NCBI GenBank assembly: GCA_919901745.1
Contig: CAKKPP010000024.1
Coordinates: 1-64,000, forward strand
Length of the DNA stretch: 64,000 nt
Source of the DNA: Chloroflexota bacterium
Lineage (GTDB): Bacteria > Chloroflexota > Limnocylindria > Limnocylindrales > CSP1-4
Direction: 5' to 3'
This document shows, one piece after another, positions 1 through 9,373 of this stretch. The notes beneath the pieces are model-generated. The model saw only the letters and a program-made list of their open reading frames with translations. It did not search any database and was not told where the DNA came from. Each line of letters opens with the position of its first letter. The stretch's first letter is position 1. Made by a program: the position numbers and the translations under genes.

Positions 1-2
1 TC

Positions 3-1601
3 AGCGCGATGATCCTGCAGAAGCTGAAGGCCGATGCGGAGGCCTACCTCGGCGAGAAGATCACCGAGGCGGTCATCACCGTCCCGGCGTACTTCGACGA
101 CACCCAGCGCCAGGCGACCAAGGACGCCGGCCGGATCGCCGGGCTCGACGTCAAGCGGATCATCAACGAGCCGACGGCCTCGGCCCTCGCGTACGGTCTC
201 GACAAGAAGCACGACGAGAAGATCGCCGTGTACGACCTCGGTGGCGGCACCTTCGACATCTCCATCCTGGAGCTCGGCGAGGGCGTCTTCGAGGTCAAGG
301 CCACCAACGGCGATACGCACCTCGGTGGCGACGACTTCGACCAGCGGGTCATCGACTGGCTGCTGGCCGAGTTCAAGAAGGACCAGGGGATCGATCTGTC
401 CAAGGACGCCCAGGCCCTCCAGCGCCTCAAGGAAGCGGCCGAGAAGGCCAAGATCGAGCTGTCCTCGACGGCCACGACGGAGATCAACCTGCCCTACGTC
501 ACGGCCGACGCGTCCGGCCCCAAGCATCTCGTGATGAACCTCAGCCGGGCCAAGCTGGAGGACCTCGTTTCCGACCTCGTCGAGAAGACCAAGGGTCCGG
601 TCATGGCCGCGCTCAAGGACTCGGGGCTCAAGGCGTCCGAGATCGACGAGGTCATCCTCGTCGGCGGGATGACCCGCATGCCGGTCGTCGTCGAGGCGGT
701 CAAGGCGATGTTCGCCGGCAAGGAGCCCCACAAGGGGGTCAACCCGGATGAGGTCGTCGGTATCGGAGCGGCCATCCAGGCCGGTGTCCTGGCCGGCGAC
801 GTCAAGGACGTCCTGCTCCTCGACGTCACGCCGCTGTCGCTGGGAATCGAGACGCTGGGCGGGGTGATGACCAAGCTCATCGACCGCAACACGACCATCC
901 CGACGTCGAAGTCGCAGGTCTTCTCGACCGCCTCGGACAGTCAGAGCCAGGTCGAGATCCACGTGCTCCAGGGCGAGCGCGACTTTGCCGCCGACAACAA
1001 GACACTTGGCCGGTTCATCCTCGATGGGATCCCGGCCGCGCCGCGCGGCATTCCGCAGATCGAGGTCACCTTCGACATCGACGCCAACGGGATCCTCGAC
1101 GTCAAGGCGAAGGACCGGGCGACCGCCAAGGAGCAGCAGGTCCGGATCACGGCCAGCTCGATGCTTTCCAAGGACGACGTGGATCGCATGGTCCGCGACG
1201 CCCAGGAGCACGCGGAGGAGGACCGCACGCGCCGCGAGGACGTCGAGACGCGCAATCAGGCCGAGGCGCTCAGCTTCCAGGCGGAGCGGACGATCCGCGA
1301 CCTCGGCGACAAGGTGTCGTCCGAGGACAAGGTCGAAGCCGAGAACCAGATCGCCGGGCTGCGCGAGGCGCTGAAGGGCTCCGACATCGAGATCGTGCGC
1401 GCCGGCGCCGCGGCACTGGCCGAGACGATCCAGCGAATTTCGACCGCCGCGTACCAGGCCGCCTCGGAAGCGGCCGGATCGACCAACGGCTCGTCCGAAG
1501 GGACGGCCGACGGACCCGACGGACCCGACGGCGAGGCCGCCGAGCCGGCCGGATCGCCCGAGGGCGAAGAGACGGTCGAGGGCGAATTCAAGGAGGTCTA
1601 G
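3..1601 (+). CDS. dnaK: Molecular chaperone DnaK (Hsp70), 5' end outside window
   Basis: C-terminal ~530 residues of the ATP-dependent cytosolic Hsp70 chaperone, which works with DnaJ (encoded at 5900) and GrpE. The frame is open to the window edge, so the ATG at position 9 is internal (typical context S-A-M-I-L-Q-K-L). Seen: the nucleotide-binding motifs [10 protein letters not shown] and VGGMTRMP, the linker [15 protein letters not shown], the substrate-binding beta domain and a helical lid. The Gly/Ser/Glu-rich tail ends in EGEFKEV, resembling the usual EEVD-like acidic DnaK tail. A compact hairpin follows at 1624. Family assignment is certain; only the N-terminal ~110 residues are missing. 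Confidence 0.98.
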   Translation, partial: SAMILQKLKADAEAYLGEKITEAVITVPAYFDDTQRQATKDAGRIAGLDVKRIINEPTASALAYGLDKKHDEKIAVYDLGGGTFDISILELGEGVFEVKATNGDTHLGGDDFDQRVIDWLLAEFKKDQGIDLSKDAQALQRLKEAAEKAKIELSSTATTEINLPYVTADASGPKHLVMNLSRAKLEDLVSDLVEKTKGPVMAALKDSGLKASEIDEVILVGGMTRMPVVVEAVKAMFAGKEPHKGVNPDEVVGIGAAIQAGVLAGDVKDVLLLDVTPLSLGIETLGGVMTKLIDRNTTIPTSKSQVFSTASDSQSQVEIHVLQGERDFAADNKTLGRFILDGIPAAPRGIPQIEVTFDIDANGILDVKAKDRATAKEQQVRITASSMLSKDDVDRMVRDAQEHAEEDRTRREDVETRNQAEALSFQAERTIRDLGDKVSSEDKVEAENQIAGLREALKGSDIEIVRAGAAALAETIQRISTAAYQAASEAAGSTNGSSEGTADGPDGPDGEAAEPAGSPEGEETVEGEFKEV

Positions 1602-1623
1602 GTCGGTCGGCTCCGCCGGCGCT

Positions 1624-1642
1624 GATCGGGGCCGCCCCGATC
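1624..1642. terminator. Hairpin after dnaK
   Basis: Perfect 8-bp stem GATCGGGG / CCCCGATC with a 3-nt CCG loop, 22 nt after the dnaK stop and before the promoter of the next gene. There is no U-tract, so it is an atypical terminator or a 3'-end stabiliser. Confidence 0.5.
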
Positions 1643-1664
1643 GGACGGCCGTCCGGGGCTGCGG

Positions 1665-1670
1665 TACGAT
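1665..1670 (+). promoter_or_regulatory. -10 box (TACGAT) of a leaderless promoter
   Basis: TACGAT ends 8 nt before the ATG at 1679, and no Shine-Dalgarno sequence precedes that ATG. The spacing matches eight other genes in the window. No convincing -35 box is seen. Confidence 0.45.
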
Positions 1671-1678
1671 GCGCGCCC

Positions 1679-2638
1679 ATGTCCGACGACACGGCCGTGG
1701 CCCTCGACGGGGCCGGCCTTCCGCTCATCCACGCCCGCGGCCTGACGAAGCGGTTCGGCGCCTTCATCGCGGTCGACGCGGTCGATTTCGACGTCCAGAA
1801 GGGCGAATCGTTCGGGTTCCTCGGGCCCAACGGCGCCGGCAAGACGACGGCCATGCGGATGATCGGCGGCGTCTCGCCGGTATCCGAGGGCACGCTGCGC
1901 GTTCTCGGGCTTGACCCGGCGACCCACGGCCCGCAGATCCGCGCGCGGCTCGGCGTCGTTCCACAGCAGGACAGCCTGGACACCGAACTCACGGTCCGCG
2001 AGAACCTCGTCATCTACGGCCGCTATTTCGGGCTACCGCGTGACGAGTGCAAGCGCCGCGCCGACGAGCTGCTCGAGTTCGTCCAGCTGTCGGAGCGCGC
2101 CAACGACCAGGTGGATCCGCTGTCCGGCGGGATGAAACGCCGGCTCACCATCGCCCGCTCGCTCATCAACGAGCCGGATCTCATGCTCCTCGACGAGCCG
2201 ACGACCGGCCTCGACCCGCAGGCCCGGCACCTCCTGTGGGACCGGCTGTACCGGCTGAAGCAGAAGGGCACGACGCTCGTGCTGACGACGCACTACATGG
2301 ACGAAGCCGAGCAGCTGTGCGACCGCCTCGTCGTCATGGACAAGGCCAAGATCGTCGCCGAGGGATCGCCGCGCGCGCTCATCGCCCAGCACTCCACGAA
2401 GGAGGTCACGGAGCTGCGCTTCCCGGTCGGCATCCAGGAGACCCTCGACGGCAAGCTCGACGGGCTTGCCGAGCGCATCGAGTGGCTCCCGGACCGCGTC
2501 CTGCTGTACGCGAACGATGGCGAGGCGGTCAGCGTGGCCGTGCACGAGCGCGGGCTTCGGCCCGAGACCACCATGGTGCGACGCTCCACCCTTGAGGATG
2601 TCTTCCTGCGGCTGACGGGCCGCACGCTGATCGAGTAG
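1679..2638 (+). CDS. ABC transporter ATP-binding protein (NodI/DrrA type exporter)
   Basis: 319-residue cytoplasmic ATPase that powers the two ABC-2 permeases encoded just downstream. Seen: Walker A GPNGAGKTT (about residue 50), Q-loop in VVPQQDSLDTELTV, signature LSGGMKRRL, Walker B LMLLDEPTTGLDP and the switch histidine in LTTHYMDEAEQ. A ~90-residue C-terminal extension is typical of the drug/lipo-oligosaccharide export branch (DrrA, NodI). The substrate cannot be read from the sequence. The start is set by the -10 box 8 nt upstream. First gene of an apparent operon reaching at least 4257. Confidence 0.92.
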   Translation: MSDDTAVALDGAGLPLIHARGLTKRFGAFIAVDAVDFDVQKGESFGFLGPNGAGKTTAMRMIGGVSPVSEGTLRVLGLDPATHGPQIRARLGVVPQQDSLDTELTVRENLVIYGRYFGLPRDECKRRADELLEFVQLSERANDQVDPLSGGMKRRLTIARSLINEPDLMLLDEPTTGLDPQARHLLWDRLYRLKQKGTTLVLTTHYMDEAEQLCDRLVVMDKAKIVAEGSPRALIAQHSTKEVTELRFPVGIQETLDGKLDGLAERIEWLPDRVLLYANDGEAVSVAVHERGLRPETTMVRRSTLEDVFLRLTGRTLIE

Positions 2639-2662
2639 GCGCGGTTCGATGAGGGCGCCACC

Positions 2663-3442
2663 ATGACGGCGGTCGCGCGGATCCTGGAGCACCGAGCCCT
2701 CCAGTACCGGCGCACGTTCCGGGCGTCGCTGTTCGGCTCGTTCCTGAGCCCGGTGATGTTCCTCGCCGCCATGGGCATTGGCCTCGGCGGCTACGTCGAC
2801 ACGACCGGCAACGCCGCGTTCGGTGGGCTGACCTACCTGCAGTTCCTGGCGCCCGGGCTGCTGGCCGCCACGGTCATGCAGTCGGCCGCGTTCGAATCGA
2901 CGTTCCCGGTCATGGGCGGCCTGCACTGGACGCGGACGTTCCACGGGATGTACGCGACGCCGATGAGCCCGCTCCAGATCGCCCTGGGCAACCTGGCCTG
3001 GATCGCGATCCGGATGACGATGGTTGCGACGGTGTTCACGTTCGTCGTCGTCCTGTTCGGGGCCGCGTCGTCGCCACTCGTGATCCTCGCCATCCCGGCC
3101 GCGGTCCTCACGGCCATGGCGTTCGCGGCACCGATCGCGGCGTTCGCGGCGACCCAGCGGACCGTCAACAAGTTCAACGCGATCTTCCGGTTCGGGATCA
3201 CCCCGCTGTTCATCCTGTCCGGAACGTTCTTCCCGATCGCCAGCCTGCCGGCCGCGATCCAGCCGCTGGCCTGGCTGTCGCCGTTGTGGCACGGGGTGTC
3301 CCTGACGCGGGGTCTGGCCCTCGGCACGATCGGGGACGCGCCGCTCCTTGCGCTGGCCCACGTCGGCGTGCTGAGCGTGCTGGCGCTCGGGGGCATCTGG
3401 GCGGCGGCGCGGACGTTCGAAGCACGGCTGGTCCGCGGGTGA
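2663..3442 (+). CDS. ABC-2 type transporter permease (NodJ-like), first of two
   Basis: 259-residue membrane protein with about six hydrophobic segments, no ATPase motif, and the ABC-2/NodJ-like pattern of an N-terminal amphipathic stretch followed by segments near residues 25-45, 55-80, 100-130, 135-160, 170-195 and 225-250. The motif SGTFFPIASLPAAIQPLAWLSPL is characteristic of NodJ/DrrB permeases (inner-membrane efflux). It lies 24 bp after the ATPase gene and its stop overlaps the start of the second permease, so the three subunits are translationally linked. Export substrate unknown. Confidence 0.9.
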   Translation: MTAVARILEHRALQYRRTFRASLFGSFLSPVMFLAAMGIGLGGYVDTTGNAAFGGLTYLQFLAPGLLAATVMQSAAFESTFPVMGGLHWTRTFHGMYATPMSPLQIALGNLAWIAIRMTMVATVFTFVVVLFGAASSPLVILAIPAAVLTAMAFAAPIAAFAATQRTVNKFNAIFRFGITPLFILSGTFFPIASLPAAIQPLAWLSPLWHGVSLTRGLALGTIGDAPLLALAHVGVLSVLALGGIWAAARTFEARLVRG

Positions 3443-4257
3443 GCGGCCTGCCCGCTGCCGTGCTCGGCCGCGTCGCGCCGCAGCTCGCCTTCGGCAGCCG
3501 CCGGGCGGGTCGCCTGATCGAACGGAACATCTACGTCTATCGACGCTCCTGGATCATCATCTTCTCGGGCTTCTTCGAGCCGATCTTCTATCTCCTCGGC
3601 ATCGGGATCGGCCTGGGCCGGCTGGTGGGCGATGTGGCGGGCCCCGGCGGGGCGCCGATCTCGTACACGCTGTTCGTCGCCCCGGCACTCCTCGCGTCCG
3701 CGGCGATGAACGGGGCGATCCTCGAGGCGACATTCAACTTCTTCTTCAAGCTGCGCTGGCAGAAGACGTTCGATGCGATCCTGTCGACCCCGATGGCGGT
3801 CGCCGACGTGGCGATCGGCGAGCTCGGCTGGGCGCTCATCCGGGGCGGCCTCTACGCGATCGCGTTCACGATCGTCATCGTGCCGTTCGGCCTGGTCACG
3901 ACCCCGCTGGCCCTCCTGGCCATCCCGGCGGCGCTGCTCATCGGGTTCGCCTTCGGGGCGCTGGCGATGGCGGCGACGACCTTCATGCGGACGTGGCAGG
4001 ACTTCGACCTGATCCAGATGATCATCCTGCCGCTCTTCCTCTTCTCGGGCACGTTCTTCCCCCTCGAGACCTACCCGGAGCCGCTGCGGATCCTGGTCCA
4101 GCTGACGCCCCTCTATCACGGCGTGGACCTCATCCGATCGCTGATCGTCGGGGTCCTCTCACCCGTCCTCCTCGTTCACGTCGCGTATCTGACGGTCATG
4201 GGGCTCATCGGGCTGGTCGTGGTCAGTCGACGGCTCGACAAGCTCCTGCGGACCTAG
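3439..4257 (+). CDS. ABC-2 type transporter permease (NodJ-like), second of two
   Basis: 272-residue inner-membrane permease homologous to its neighbour. Both carry the SGTFFPL/I...P-L motif before the penultimate membrane segment and an ABC-2 core. The GTG start at 3439 overlaps the previous stop in a GTGA arrangement; an in-frame upstream ATG (3286) lies inside the previous gene and would add residues unlike the family. Two different permeases with one ATPase suggest a heterodimeric exporter (ATPase dimer plus one copy of each permease), an inference from gene order. Confidence 0.9.
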   Translation: MSGLPAAVLGRVAPQLAFGSRRAGRLIERNIYVYRRSWIIIFSGFFEPIFYLLGIGIGLGRLVGDVAGPGGAPISYTLFVAPALLASAAMNGAILEATFNFFFKLRWQKTFDAILSTPMAVADVAIGELGWALIRGGLYAIAFTIVIVPFGLVTTPLALLAIPAALLIGFAFGALAMAATTFMRTWQDFDLIQMIILPLFLFSGTFFPLETYPEPLRILVQLTPLYHGVDLIRSLIVGVLSPVLLVHVAYLTVMGLIGLVVVSRRLDKLLRT

Positions 4258-4266
4258 GGCGGGCGC

Positions 4267-4965
4267 GTGACCGGCGCGGAGCGCGAGGCGGGCCTCGCCG
4301 TGCTCGGTGCAGAGATCGTCGCCTGCCGGCGCTGTCCGCGCCTCGTCGAGTGGCGAGAGCGGGTGGCGCGCGAGAAGGTGGCGCGCTACCGCGACGAGCC
4401 GTATTGGGGACGACCGGCGCCGGGGTTCGGCGATCCCGACGCGCGGATCCTGATCGTCGGACTGGCCCCCGGCGCACACGGCGCGAACCGCACGGGTCGC
4501 GTGTTCACCGGCGATGCCTCAGGCGACTTTCTGTGGTCCGCCTTGCACACCGTGGGGCTGGCCGACCGACCGTCGAGTCGACGCGCGGACGACGGGCTGA
4601 CGCTGACCGACGCGTACATCGCCGCGGCCGTTCGCTGCGCGCCGCCGCTCAACAAGCCGACGATCTGGGAGCGCGACGCCTGCGCGCCCTTCCTGGTGCG
4701 CGAGGTGACGTTGCTGGATCGCGTCCGAGTCATCGTGCCGCTGGGTCAGTTCGGCTGGGATGCGACCCTCCGAACTCTGGCGGCGCTGGGCCATCCGGCA
4801 CGACCGAAGCCAGGCTTCGGCCACGGGGCGGAAGCGGTCGTGGGGGCCTACCGGCTCGTTGGATCCTTCCACCCATCGCAGCAGAACACGTTCACGGGAC
4901 GACTGACGGCGCCGATGCTTGTCGACGTCCTGGGGCGGGCCGCCAGGGTGGTATCAGAAGCCTGA
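4267..4965 (+). CDS. udgB: Type-5 uracil-DNA glycosylase (UdgB family)
   Basis: 232-residue DNA repair enzyme that removes uracil, and in this family often other deaminated bases, from DNA. Seen: motif A GLAPGAHGANRTGRVFTGD (residues 65-83) in the family-5 form, which lacks the Asp/Asn water-activating residue of families 1 and 4. Motif B is GSFHPSQQNTFTGRLT near the C-terminus. Cysteines at C20-x2-C23, about C119 and about C131 fit the family's 4Fe-4S cluster. The GTG start follows the ABC permease stop by 9 bp, so it may be read with that operon, though no functional link is obvious. Confidence 0.93.
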   Translation: MTGAEREAGLAVLGAEIVACRRCPRLVEWRERVAREKVARYRDEPYWGRPAPGFGDPDARILIVGLAPGAHGANRTGRVFTGDASGDFLWSALHTVGLADRPSSRRADDGLTLTDAYIAAAVRCAPPLNKPTIWERDACAPFLVREVTLLDRVRVIVPLGQFGWDATLRTLAALGHPARPKPGFGHGAEAVVGAYRLVGSFHPSQQNTFTGRLTAPMLVDVLGRAARVVSEA

Positions 4966-4997
4966 TCCGCGAGCGCGACGGCCCCGCGGTATGTGGG

Positions 4998-5819
4998 TCA
5001 GGGTCGGTTCTGCCAGGCTTCGACATGGCGATCGAGACGCTCGAAGACGACGCCCTCCAGCGCCGCCGCCGCGTCGACGAACCGTTCCAGCATCGCCATC
5101 CGGTGGCCGCGCCCGATGCACTCCGGGTGGACCGTGACCATGACCAACCCGCCGGGGGCGTGCTCGTAGGCGTAGCGCAGCTCCTCGGTCCAGATCTCGA
5201 GGACCGCGGACGGCGCCGAGAGCCCCGAGCGCCCGGGGCCGGGTTCGAAGTGCGGCCAGTCGTCCATCGCCCAGTAGACCGGCACCTCGACGAGGTCCGT
5301 CTCGCGGCCCCAGGTCGTGCCGTCCACCGTCGAGTGGCGGTCACCCTGCCGGACGCGGTAGAGGGCGTAGTCGTCCGCCATCAGCGAGCTGTCGTAGGCG
5401 AATCCGGCCGCCGTAACCAACTCCAGGGTCCGCTCGCCGAGCGACCAGTACGGCGCCCGGAAGCCGCTCGGCGCGGCGCCGGTCACCTCCTGCACGGCCT
5501 CGACCGAACGGCCCAGCACGTCGCGCGCCTCGTCGACGGAGAGTTCCGCGAAGTCCTCGTGGAACCAGCCGTGGCACGCAAGCTCGTGGCCGCCCGCAAG
5601 GATCGCCTCGGTGTCGTCCGTGAAGGTGGTGAGGCTGTGACCGGGCACGAACCAGGTCGCCGGGATCTCGCGCCGACGCAACAGGTCGAGCAGCCGCTTC
5701 GCACCGACCCTCGGTCCAAACTCCGCGTGGCTGAACTTGACCGGGGGATCGCCGCGCCGGACCGAATCCGAGATGGCGTCGTGGTCGATGGTCAGCGCGA
5801 CCGTCAGGCGGGGGATCAC
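4998..5819 (-). CDS. Polysaccharide deacetylase (NodB homology domain)
   Basis: 273-residue carbohydrate esterase-4 type hydrolase, likely a metal-dependent N-deacetylase of chitin-like or cell-wall polysaccharide, or a puuE/HpPgdA-like relative acting on small amides. Seen: the early motif LTIDHDA, H-x3-H-like metal site in ACHGWFHEDF, GFRAPYWSLGERTLE and a late VTVHPECIGR. No secretion signal is visible, which favours a cytosolic HpPgdA/PuuE-type enzyme. I choose the GTG at 5819 rather than the ATG at 5852 because a -10 box (TACCAT) ends exactly 7 nt upstream, matching other leaderless genes. Divergent from dnaJ. Confidence 0.85.
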   Translation of the reverse strand: MIPRLTVALTIDHDAISDSVRRGDPPVKFSHAEFGPRVGAKRLLDLLRRREIPATWFVPGHSLTTFTDDTEAILAGGHELACHGWFHEDFAELSVDEARDVLGRSVEAVQEVTGAAPSGFRAPYWSLGERTLELVTAAGFAYDSSLMADDYALYRVRQGDRHSTVDGTTWGRETDLVEVPVYWAMDDWPHFEPGPGRSGLSAPSAVLEIWTEELRYAYEHAPGGLVMVTVHPECIGRGHRMAMLERFVDAAAALEGVVFERLDRHVEAWQNRP

Positions 5820-5826
5820 GTCGCCG

Positions 5827-5832
5827 ATGGTA
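5827..5832 (-). promoter_or_regulatory. -10 box (TACCAT) of the deacetylase, leaderless
   Basis: On the minus strand TACCAT ends 7 nt before the GTG at 5819. The alternative ATG at 5852 would lie upstream of this promoter, so the box decides the start. It shares an 80-bp divergent promoter region with dnaJ. Confidence 0.45.
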
Positions 5833-5884
5833 GCCGACGTGCGGTGCCCCAACCGCGTGAACGACCCGATGCGTGCGCCTCTCG

Positions 5885-5890
5885 TATCCT
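5885..5890 (+). promoter_or_regulatory. -10 box (TATCCT) of dnaJ
   Basis: TATCCT ends 9 nt before the dnaJ ATG at 5900, and no ribosome-binding site lies between them. Consistent with a leaderless transcript. No CIRCE-type inverted repeat is seen nearby. Confidence 0.45.
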
Positions 5891-5899
5891 TCGGGGCGC

Positions 5900-7009
5900 A
5901 TGGTCACCGAACGCGACTACTACGAGGTTCTCGGCGTCGCCCGCGGCGCCTCCGATGCCGAGATCAAGAAGGCCTTTCGCAAGCTCGCCCAGAAGTGGCA
6001 TCCGGACGTGAACGCCGAGGTCGCCGCGCAGGAGCGGTTCAAGGAGATCAACGAGGCCTACCAGATCCTGTCCGACCCGGAGCGCCGGCAGCGCTACGAC
6101 ATGTTTGGCCGGGCGGGAGTCGGTGGCGACGGCGGTGGCTTCGAGGCCGGGTTCAGTGGCTTCAACGACATCTTCGACGCGTTCTTCGGGGGCGCGGCGG
6201 CCGGGGCCACGCGCCGCGGCCGCCCGGCGGCCGGTTCGGACCTTCGCTACGACCTGCGGATCACGTTCGACGATTCGATCCGCGGGACCGACAAGGAAGT
6301 CGAGTTCCGCGTCCTCGGGCGGTGCGACACGTGTGGCGGATCGGGCGCCAAGGGCGGATCAGACCCCGCGACGTGCCCCCAGTGCAACGGCCGCGGCGAA
6401 GTTCGGTCCGTTCGTCAGACGATGCTCGGCCAGATGGTCAACGTGGCCACCTGCCCGCGCTGTCACGGCGACGGCAAGATCGTCGATGAACCCTGTGAGA
6501 CCTGTCGTGGAGACGGCCGGACGGAGCGAGCGCGCAAGGTTCGGGTGTCGATCCCGCCCGGCATCGACGAGGGCCACCAGATCCGGCTGTCCGGAGAGGG
6601 CGAGGTCGGGCCGCGCGGCGGGCCGGCCGGCAGCCTGTACGTCGCGGTGCACGTGACGCCGCACCCGAAGCTGAAGCGCGAGGGCACCGAGCTGATCTAC
6701 GAAGCGGACATCTCGATCGCCCAGGCGGCGCTCGGGACGCGGATCATGGTGCCGACCGCCGAGGGCGACGAGGAGATCGAGATCAGGGCCGGAATCCAGC
6801 CCGGTTCGGAGATCAAGCTCCGGGCACGCGGCGTACCGCACCTCCGCCGGACGATGCGCGGCGATCTCCACGTGTTCGTCAACGTCGCGGTCCCGACCAG
6901 GCTGTCGAAGAAGGCACGCGAGCATCTCGAAGCCTATGCGAACGAGGTGGGCGATGAGGTCGCGGACGCCGGCGGTTTCTTCGACAAGGTCCGTGACGCC
7001 CTCGGCTGA
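5900..7009 (+). CDS. dnaJ: Chaperone DnaJ (type I Hsp40)
   Basis: 369-residue co-chaperone that delivers unfolded clients to DnaK and stimulates its ATPase. Domain order is complete: J domain with HPD at residues 34-36, Gly/Phe-rich linker (70-105), then a zinc-binding region with four C-x2-C-x-G-x-G repeats (C142/C145, C159/C162, C185/C188, C199/C202). Two C-terminal beta domains follow. The ATG at 5900 gives the canonical N-terminus [12 protein letters not shown]; an in-frame ATG at 5873 lies upstream of the -10 box and is rejected. prmA follows with overlap, a common bacterial arrangement. Confidence 0.97.
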   Translation: MVTERDYYEVLGVARGASDAEIKKAFRKLAQKWHPDVNAEVAAQERFKEINEAYQILSDPERRQRYDMFGRAGVGGDGGGFEAGFSGFNDIFDAFFGGAAAGATRRGRPAAGSDLRYDLRITFDDSIRGTDKEVEFRVLGRCDTCGGSGAKGGSDPATCPQCNGRGEVRSVRQTMLGQMVNVATCPRCHGDGKIVDEPCETCRGDGRTERARKVRVSIPPGIDEGHQIRLSGEGEVGPRGGPAGSLYVAVHVTPHPKLKREGTELIYEADISIAQAALGTRIMVPTAEGDEEIEIRAGIQPGSEIKLRARGVPHLRRTMRGDLHVFVNVAVPTRLSKKAREHLEAYANEVGDEVADAGGFFDKVRDALG

Positions 7010-7946
7010 CGCCTGGCTGGAGCTGTCGGTCACGGCGGATCTCGAGGCCGTCGAGGCGGTGTCCGAGATCCTCGGCCGCGTGGCCACCGGGGGGACCAGC
7101 GTCGAGCCGGGGTTCCGGCTCGTGGAGGAGGGTCTCGGGGCGGAGATCGATCCGGCCCGACCGGCCATCGTTCGTGGGTACCTTCCGACGACCGGCGGGA
7201 CCGGCGGGGCCGGCGCCCTCACGCCGACCGAGGCGGTCGCCGCCACCGCCCGTGCCCTCGATCACCTCTCGGCGTTCGGCCTCCGGCCCATCGGCGAGTT
7301 GCAGACCCGAATCGTGCACGACGCCGACTGGGCGGAGGCATGGAAGGCGCACTTCCCCGTGCTGCGTGTCGGTCGCATCGTGGTCCGCCCCACGTGGCGG
7401 CGCCACCGCCGGGACCCCACCGATGCCGTCGTGGCTCTCGATCCCGGGATGGCCTTCGGGACCGGGCTCCATCCCACGACGCGGCTCTGCCTGGCGGCGA
7501 TCGATGGGATTGCCGGGCGCGGCAGGCTGGCCGGCGCACGCGTGCTCGACGTCGGCTGCGGATCGGGGATCCTGGGCATCGCCGCGGTTCGGCTGGGGGC
7601 GGCATCGGTGATGGGTGTCGACACCGATCCGTTGGCCGTCGAGGCGACGACCTCCAACGCCCGACGCAATCGGCTCGTCCGTCGGATCCGCGCCCGCGCC
7701 GGCAGTCTTCCGTCGGGCGCGGCGCCGTTCGACCTCGTCCTGGCCAACCTGGTGGCATCCGTCCTGCTGGTCCTGGCCAGCGGCCTCGTCGCGGAGCTCC
7801 GGTCCGGCGGGATCCTGCTCGCGTCGGGGATCTTCATCGACCGCGAAGATGAGGTCGTCAGCGCGTTTGAAGCCGCCGGGCTCGTCGTCGACGGGCGCAG
7901 CCTGGAGGGCGAGTGGGTCGCGCTCGAGGCTCACCGCCCGGGCTGA
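6993..7946 (+). CDS. prmA: Ribosomal protein L11 methyltransferase
   Basis: 317-residue SAM-dependent methyltransferase that modifies ribosomal protein L11. Seen: N-terminal substrate-recognition domain beginning WLELSVTAD, the [12 protein letters not shown] loop characteristic of PrmA, SAM motif [16 protein letters not shown], and motif IV as [11 protein letters not shown], where the usual N-I-L-A reads N-L-V-A. The GTG at 6993 overlaps the end of dnaJ by 17 bp and gives the family's normal N-terminus. In-frame ATGs at 6936 and 6954 would add an atypical basic extension. The dnaJ-prmA order is common, supporting the assignment. Confidence 0.9.
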   Translation: MTPSADAWLELSVTADLEAVEAVSEILGRVATGGTSVEPGFRLVEEGLGAEIDPARPAIVRGYLPTTGGTGGAGALTPTEAVAATARALDHLSAFGLRPIGELQTRIVHDADWAEAWKAHFPVLRVGRIVVRPTWRRHRRDPTDAVVALDPGMAFGTGLHPTTRLCLAAIDGIAGRGRLAGARVLDVGCGSGILGIAAVRLGAASVMGVDTDPLAVEATTSNARRNRLVRRIRARAGSLPSGAAPFDLVLANLVASVLLVLASGLVAELRSGGILLASGIFIDREDEVVSAFEAAGLVVDGRSLEGEWVALEAHRPG

Positions 7947-7960
7947 TCCGCGGGGCGCCC

Positions 7961-7966
7961 TACAAT
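7961..7966 (+). promoter_or_regulatory. -10 box (TACAAT), leaderless
   Basis: TACAAT, one mismatch from TATAAT, ends 9 nt before the ATG at 7976, with no Shine-Dalgarno sequence between. It supports 7976 over an upstream in-frame ATG at 7913. Confidence 0.5.
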
Positions 7967-7975
7967 CTGCGAGCG

Positions 7976-8437
7976 ATGCCAGCCAGCCTCTTTCCCATCC
8001 TCCTCACGACCCACATCGTGCTCGCGATCTCCCTGTTTCTCCCCTCGATCCTGCTGCCATTCGCTCTGCGCGTGCGGCGCGCCGCGGCGGACTCGCCGCA
8101 TCCCGTGGTCCGGGTCCTGGTCTGGATGCAGGCCCACGGAACGGTGCTGATCGGGGCAGGGCTGGCCGTGACCGGGATGGCGATGCTGGCGGTACTCGGA
8201 CCGCAGCTGCTGGCGCAGCCGTGGCTGCTGGTCGCGCTGGCGATCTATTCGGCCAACCTCGTGCTCGCCTACTTCGTCCAGCGCCCGAACCTGCGGCGCC
8301 TCGTCGGCGTGACGGCCGCCTGGGACGACGAACACTGGCGACACCGCGCCCGCCGCCAGCGCTACGTCTCCTATGCGATGGCCGGGCTGGTCGGGACGAT
8401 CGCCTTCCTGATGAGCACGAAGCCGACGCTCTGGTGA
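7976..8437 (+). CDS. Small integral membrane protein, DUF2269-like
   Basis: 153 residues with four hydrophobic segments (about 5-30, 50-75, 78-100 and 125-148) and a conserved-looking first segment LLTTHIVLAISLFLPS followed by a basic loop. The four-helix layout with an early histidine resembles DUF2269-type predicted membrane proteins, but I cannot confirm the family by eye. No enzymatic motif is seen. It is followed 12 bp later by the HIT gene and may be co-transcribed with it. Function unknown. Confidence 0.7.
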   Translation: MPASLFPILLTTHIVLAISLFLPSILLPFALRVRRAAADSPHPVVRVLVWMQAHGTVLIGAGLAVTGMAMLAVLGPQLLAQPWLLVALAIYSANLVLAYFVQRPNLRRLVGVTAAWDDEHWRHRARRQRYVSYAMAGLVGTIAFLMSTKPTLW

Positions 8438-8449
8438 CGACGACGAACG

Positions 8450-8812
8450 ATGCCTGAGCCCACGAGCGCAGCGACCTGCCTGTTCTGCCGGATCGTCGCC
8501 GGCGAGATCCCGGCGACGATCGTTCACGATGACGACGACATCCTCGCGTTCCGCGACATCGCCCCGCGCGCGCCGACACACATCCTCGTGATCCCGAAGC
8601 GGCACGTTGCCTCGGCGGCGGACCTCACCGAGGAGAGCGCGCCGCTTGCCGGACGGCTGCTGCTGACCGCGGCCCGCATCGCGGTCGAGGAGGGGATCGC
8701 AGCGGATGGGTACCGCCTGGTCTCGAACGTCGGCCGATGGGGCGGTCAGACCGTCGACCATCTGCACGTTCACCTGATGGGCGGTCGGACCTTCACCTGG
8801 CCGCCCGGCTGA
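8450..8812 (+). CDS. HIT family nucleotide-binding protein (Hint-like)
   Basis: 120-residue histidine-triad hydrolase of the Hint branch, which splits nucleoside phosphoramidates and other NMP conjugates in the cytosol. Seen: the triad HLHVHLMGGR (residues 104-112), a C10-x2-C13 pair with a later RH (H52) fitting the optional zinc site, and the conserved FRDIAPRAPTHILVIPKRH stretch. Length is normal. The stop overlaps the following lipoprotein ATG (TGATG), so the two are probably translationally coupled. Confidence 0.95.
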   Translation: MPEPTSAATCLFCRIVAGEIPATIVHDDDDILAFRDIAPRAPTHILVIPKRHVASAADLTEESAPLAGRLLLTAARIAVEEGIAADGYRLVSNVGRWGGQTVDHLHVHLMGGRTFTWPPG

Positions 8813-9372
8813 TGCGGGCCCATGACGCTCAGGGTCACGGTGGCATGGTGGGGGCGATCATGGCGCTGGCCGCGACGGCCCTGTTGCTGGTCGGGTGCGC
8901 CACGGTGCGCGACGGCCCGATCGTCACGTTCCCGCCCTCGACGTTCGGTTCGGGGGCCGTCACCGATGCCTCGACGGCTGCGCAGCGCGAGGTCGACCGC
9001 GCGCTCGGGACGATCGGGTTGTTCAGCGTCGTCCCCCGGGTCCCGTATCGACCGGCCGAGGCGCCGCGGTTCGCGGCCGCGCCGCGGACGGTCCTCGAGG
9101 TTTCCGTGCCCGACGTGGGAGCTTCCGAGCACATTTCGATCTACGAGTTTCCGGACGCCCAAACTGCGGCGGTGGCCGCACGCGAGCAGGCTGCGTACGT
9201 GGCCAGCCCCGTCGGCCGGGTCCAGTTCCCGACCGGCACCGACTTCACGATTCGTCAGCTCGGATCGACGATCCTCCTCTACACGTTTCTTCCGCAGGCC
9301 GGACTCGGCCGCTCGAACGAGATCGCCGAGGTGCTGCGCGGCCTGGGAACCGTGATCGAGGTGCCGCGGTAG
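8812..9372 (+). CDS. Putative lipoprotein, unknown function
   Basis: 186-residue predicted lipoprotein. An N-terminal hydrophobic stretch (MALAATALLLVGC) ends in a lipobox LVGC, so the mature protein would be anchored outside the membrane. The remaining ~160 residues hold a compact-looking domain containing EHISIYEFPDAQTAAVAARE and STILLYTFLPQAG; I do not recognise the family. The ATG at 8812 overlaps the HIT stop; ATG 8845 is an alternative that sits closer to the signal. It ends 1 bp before the convergent acyl-CoA ligase gene. Confidence 0.75.
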   Translation: MRAHDAQGHGGMVGAIMALAATALLLVGCATVRDGPIVTFPPSTFGSGAVTDASTAAQREVDRALGTIGLFSVVPRVPYRPAEAPRFAAAPRTVLEVSVPDVGASEHISIYEFPDAQTAAVAAREQAAYVASPVGRVQFPTGTDFTIRQLGSTILLYTFLPQAGLGRSNEIAEVLRGLGTVIEVPR

Positions 9373-9373
9373 A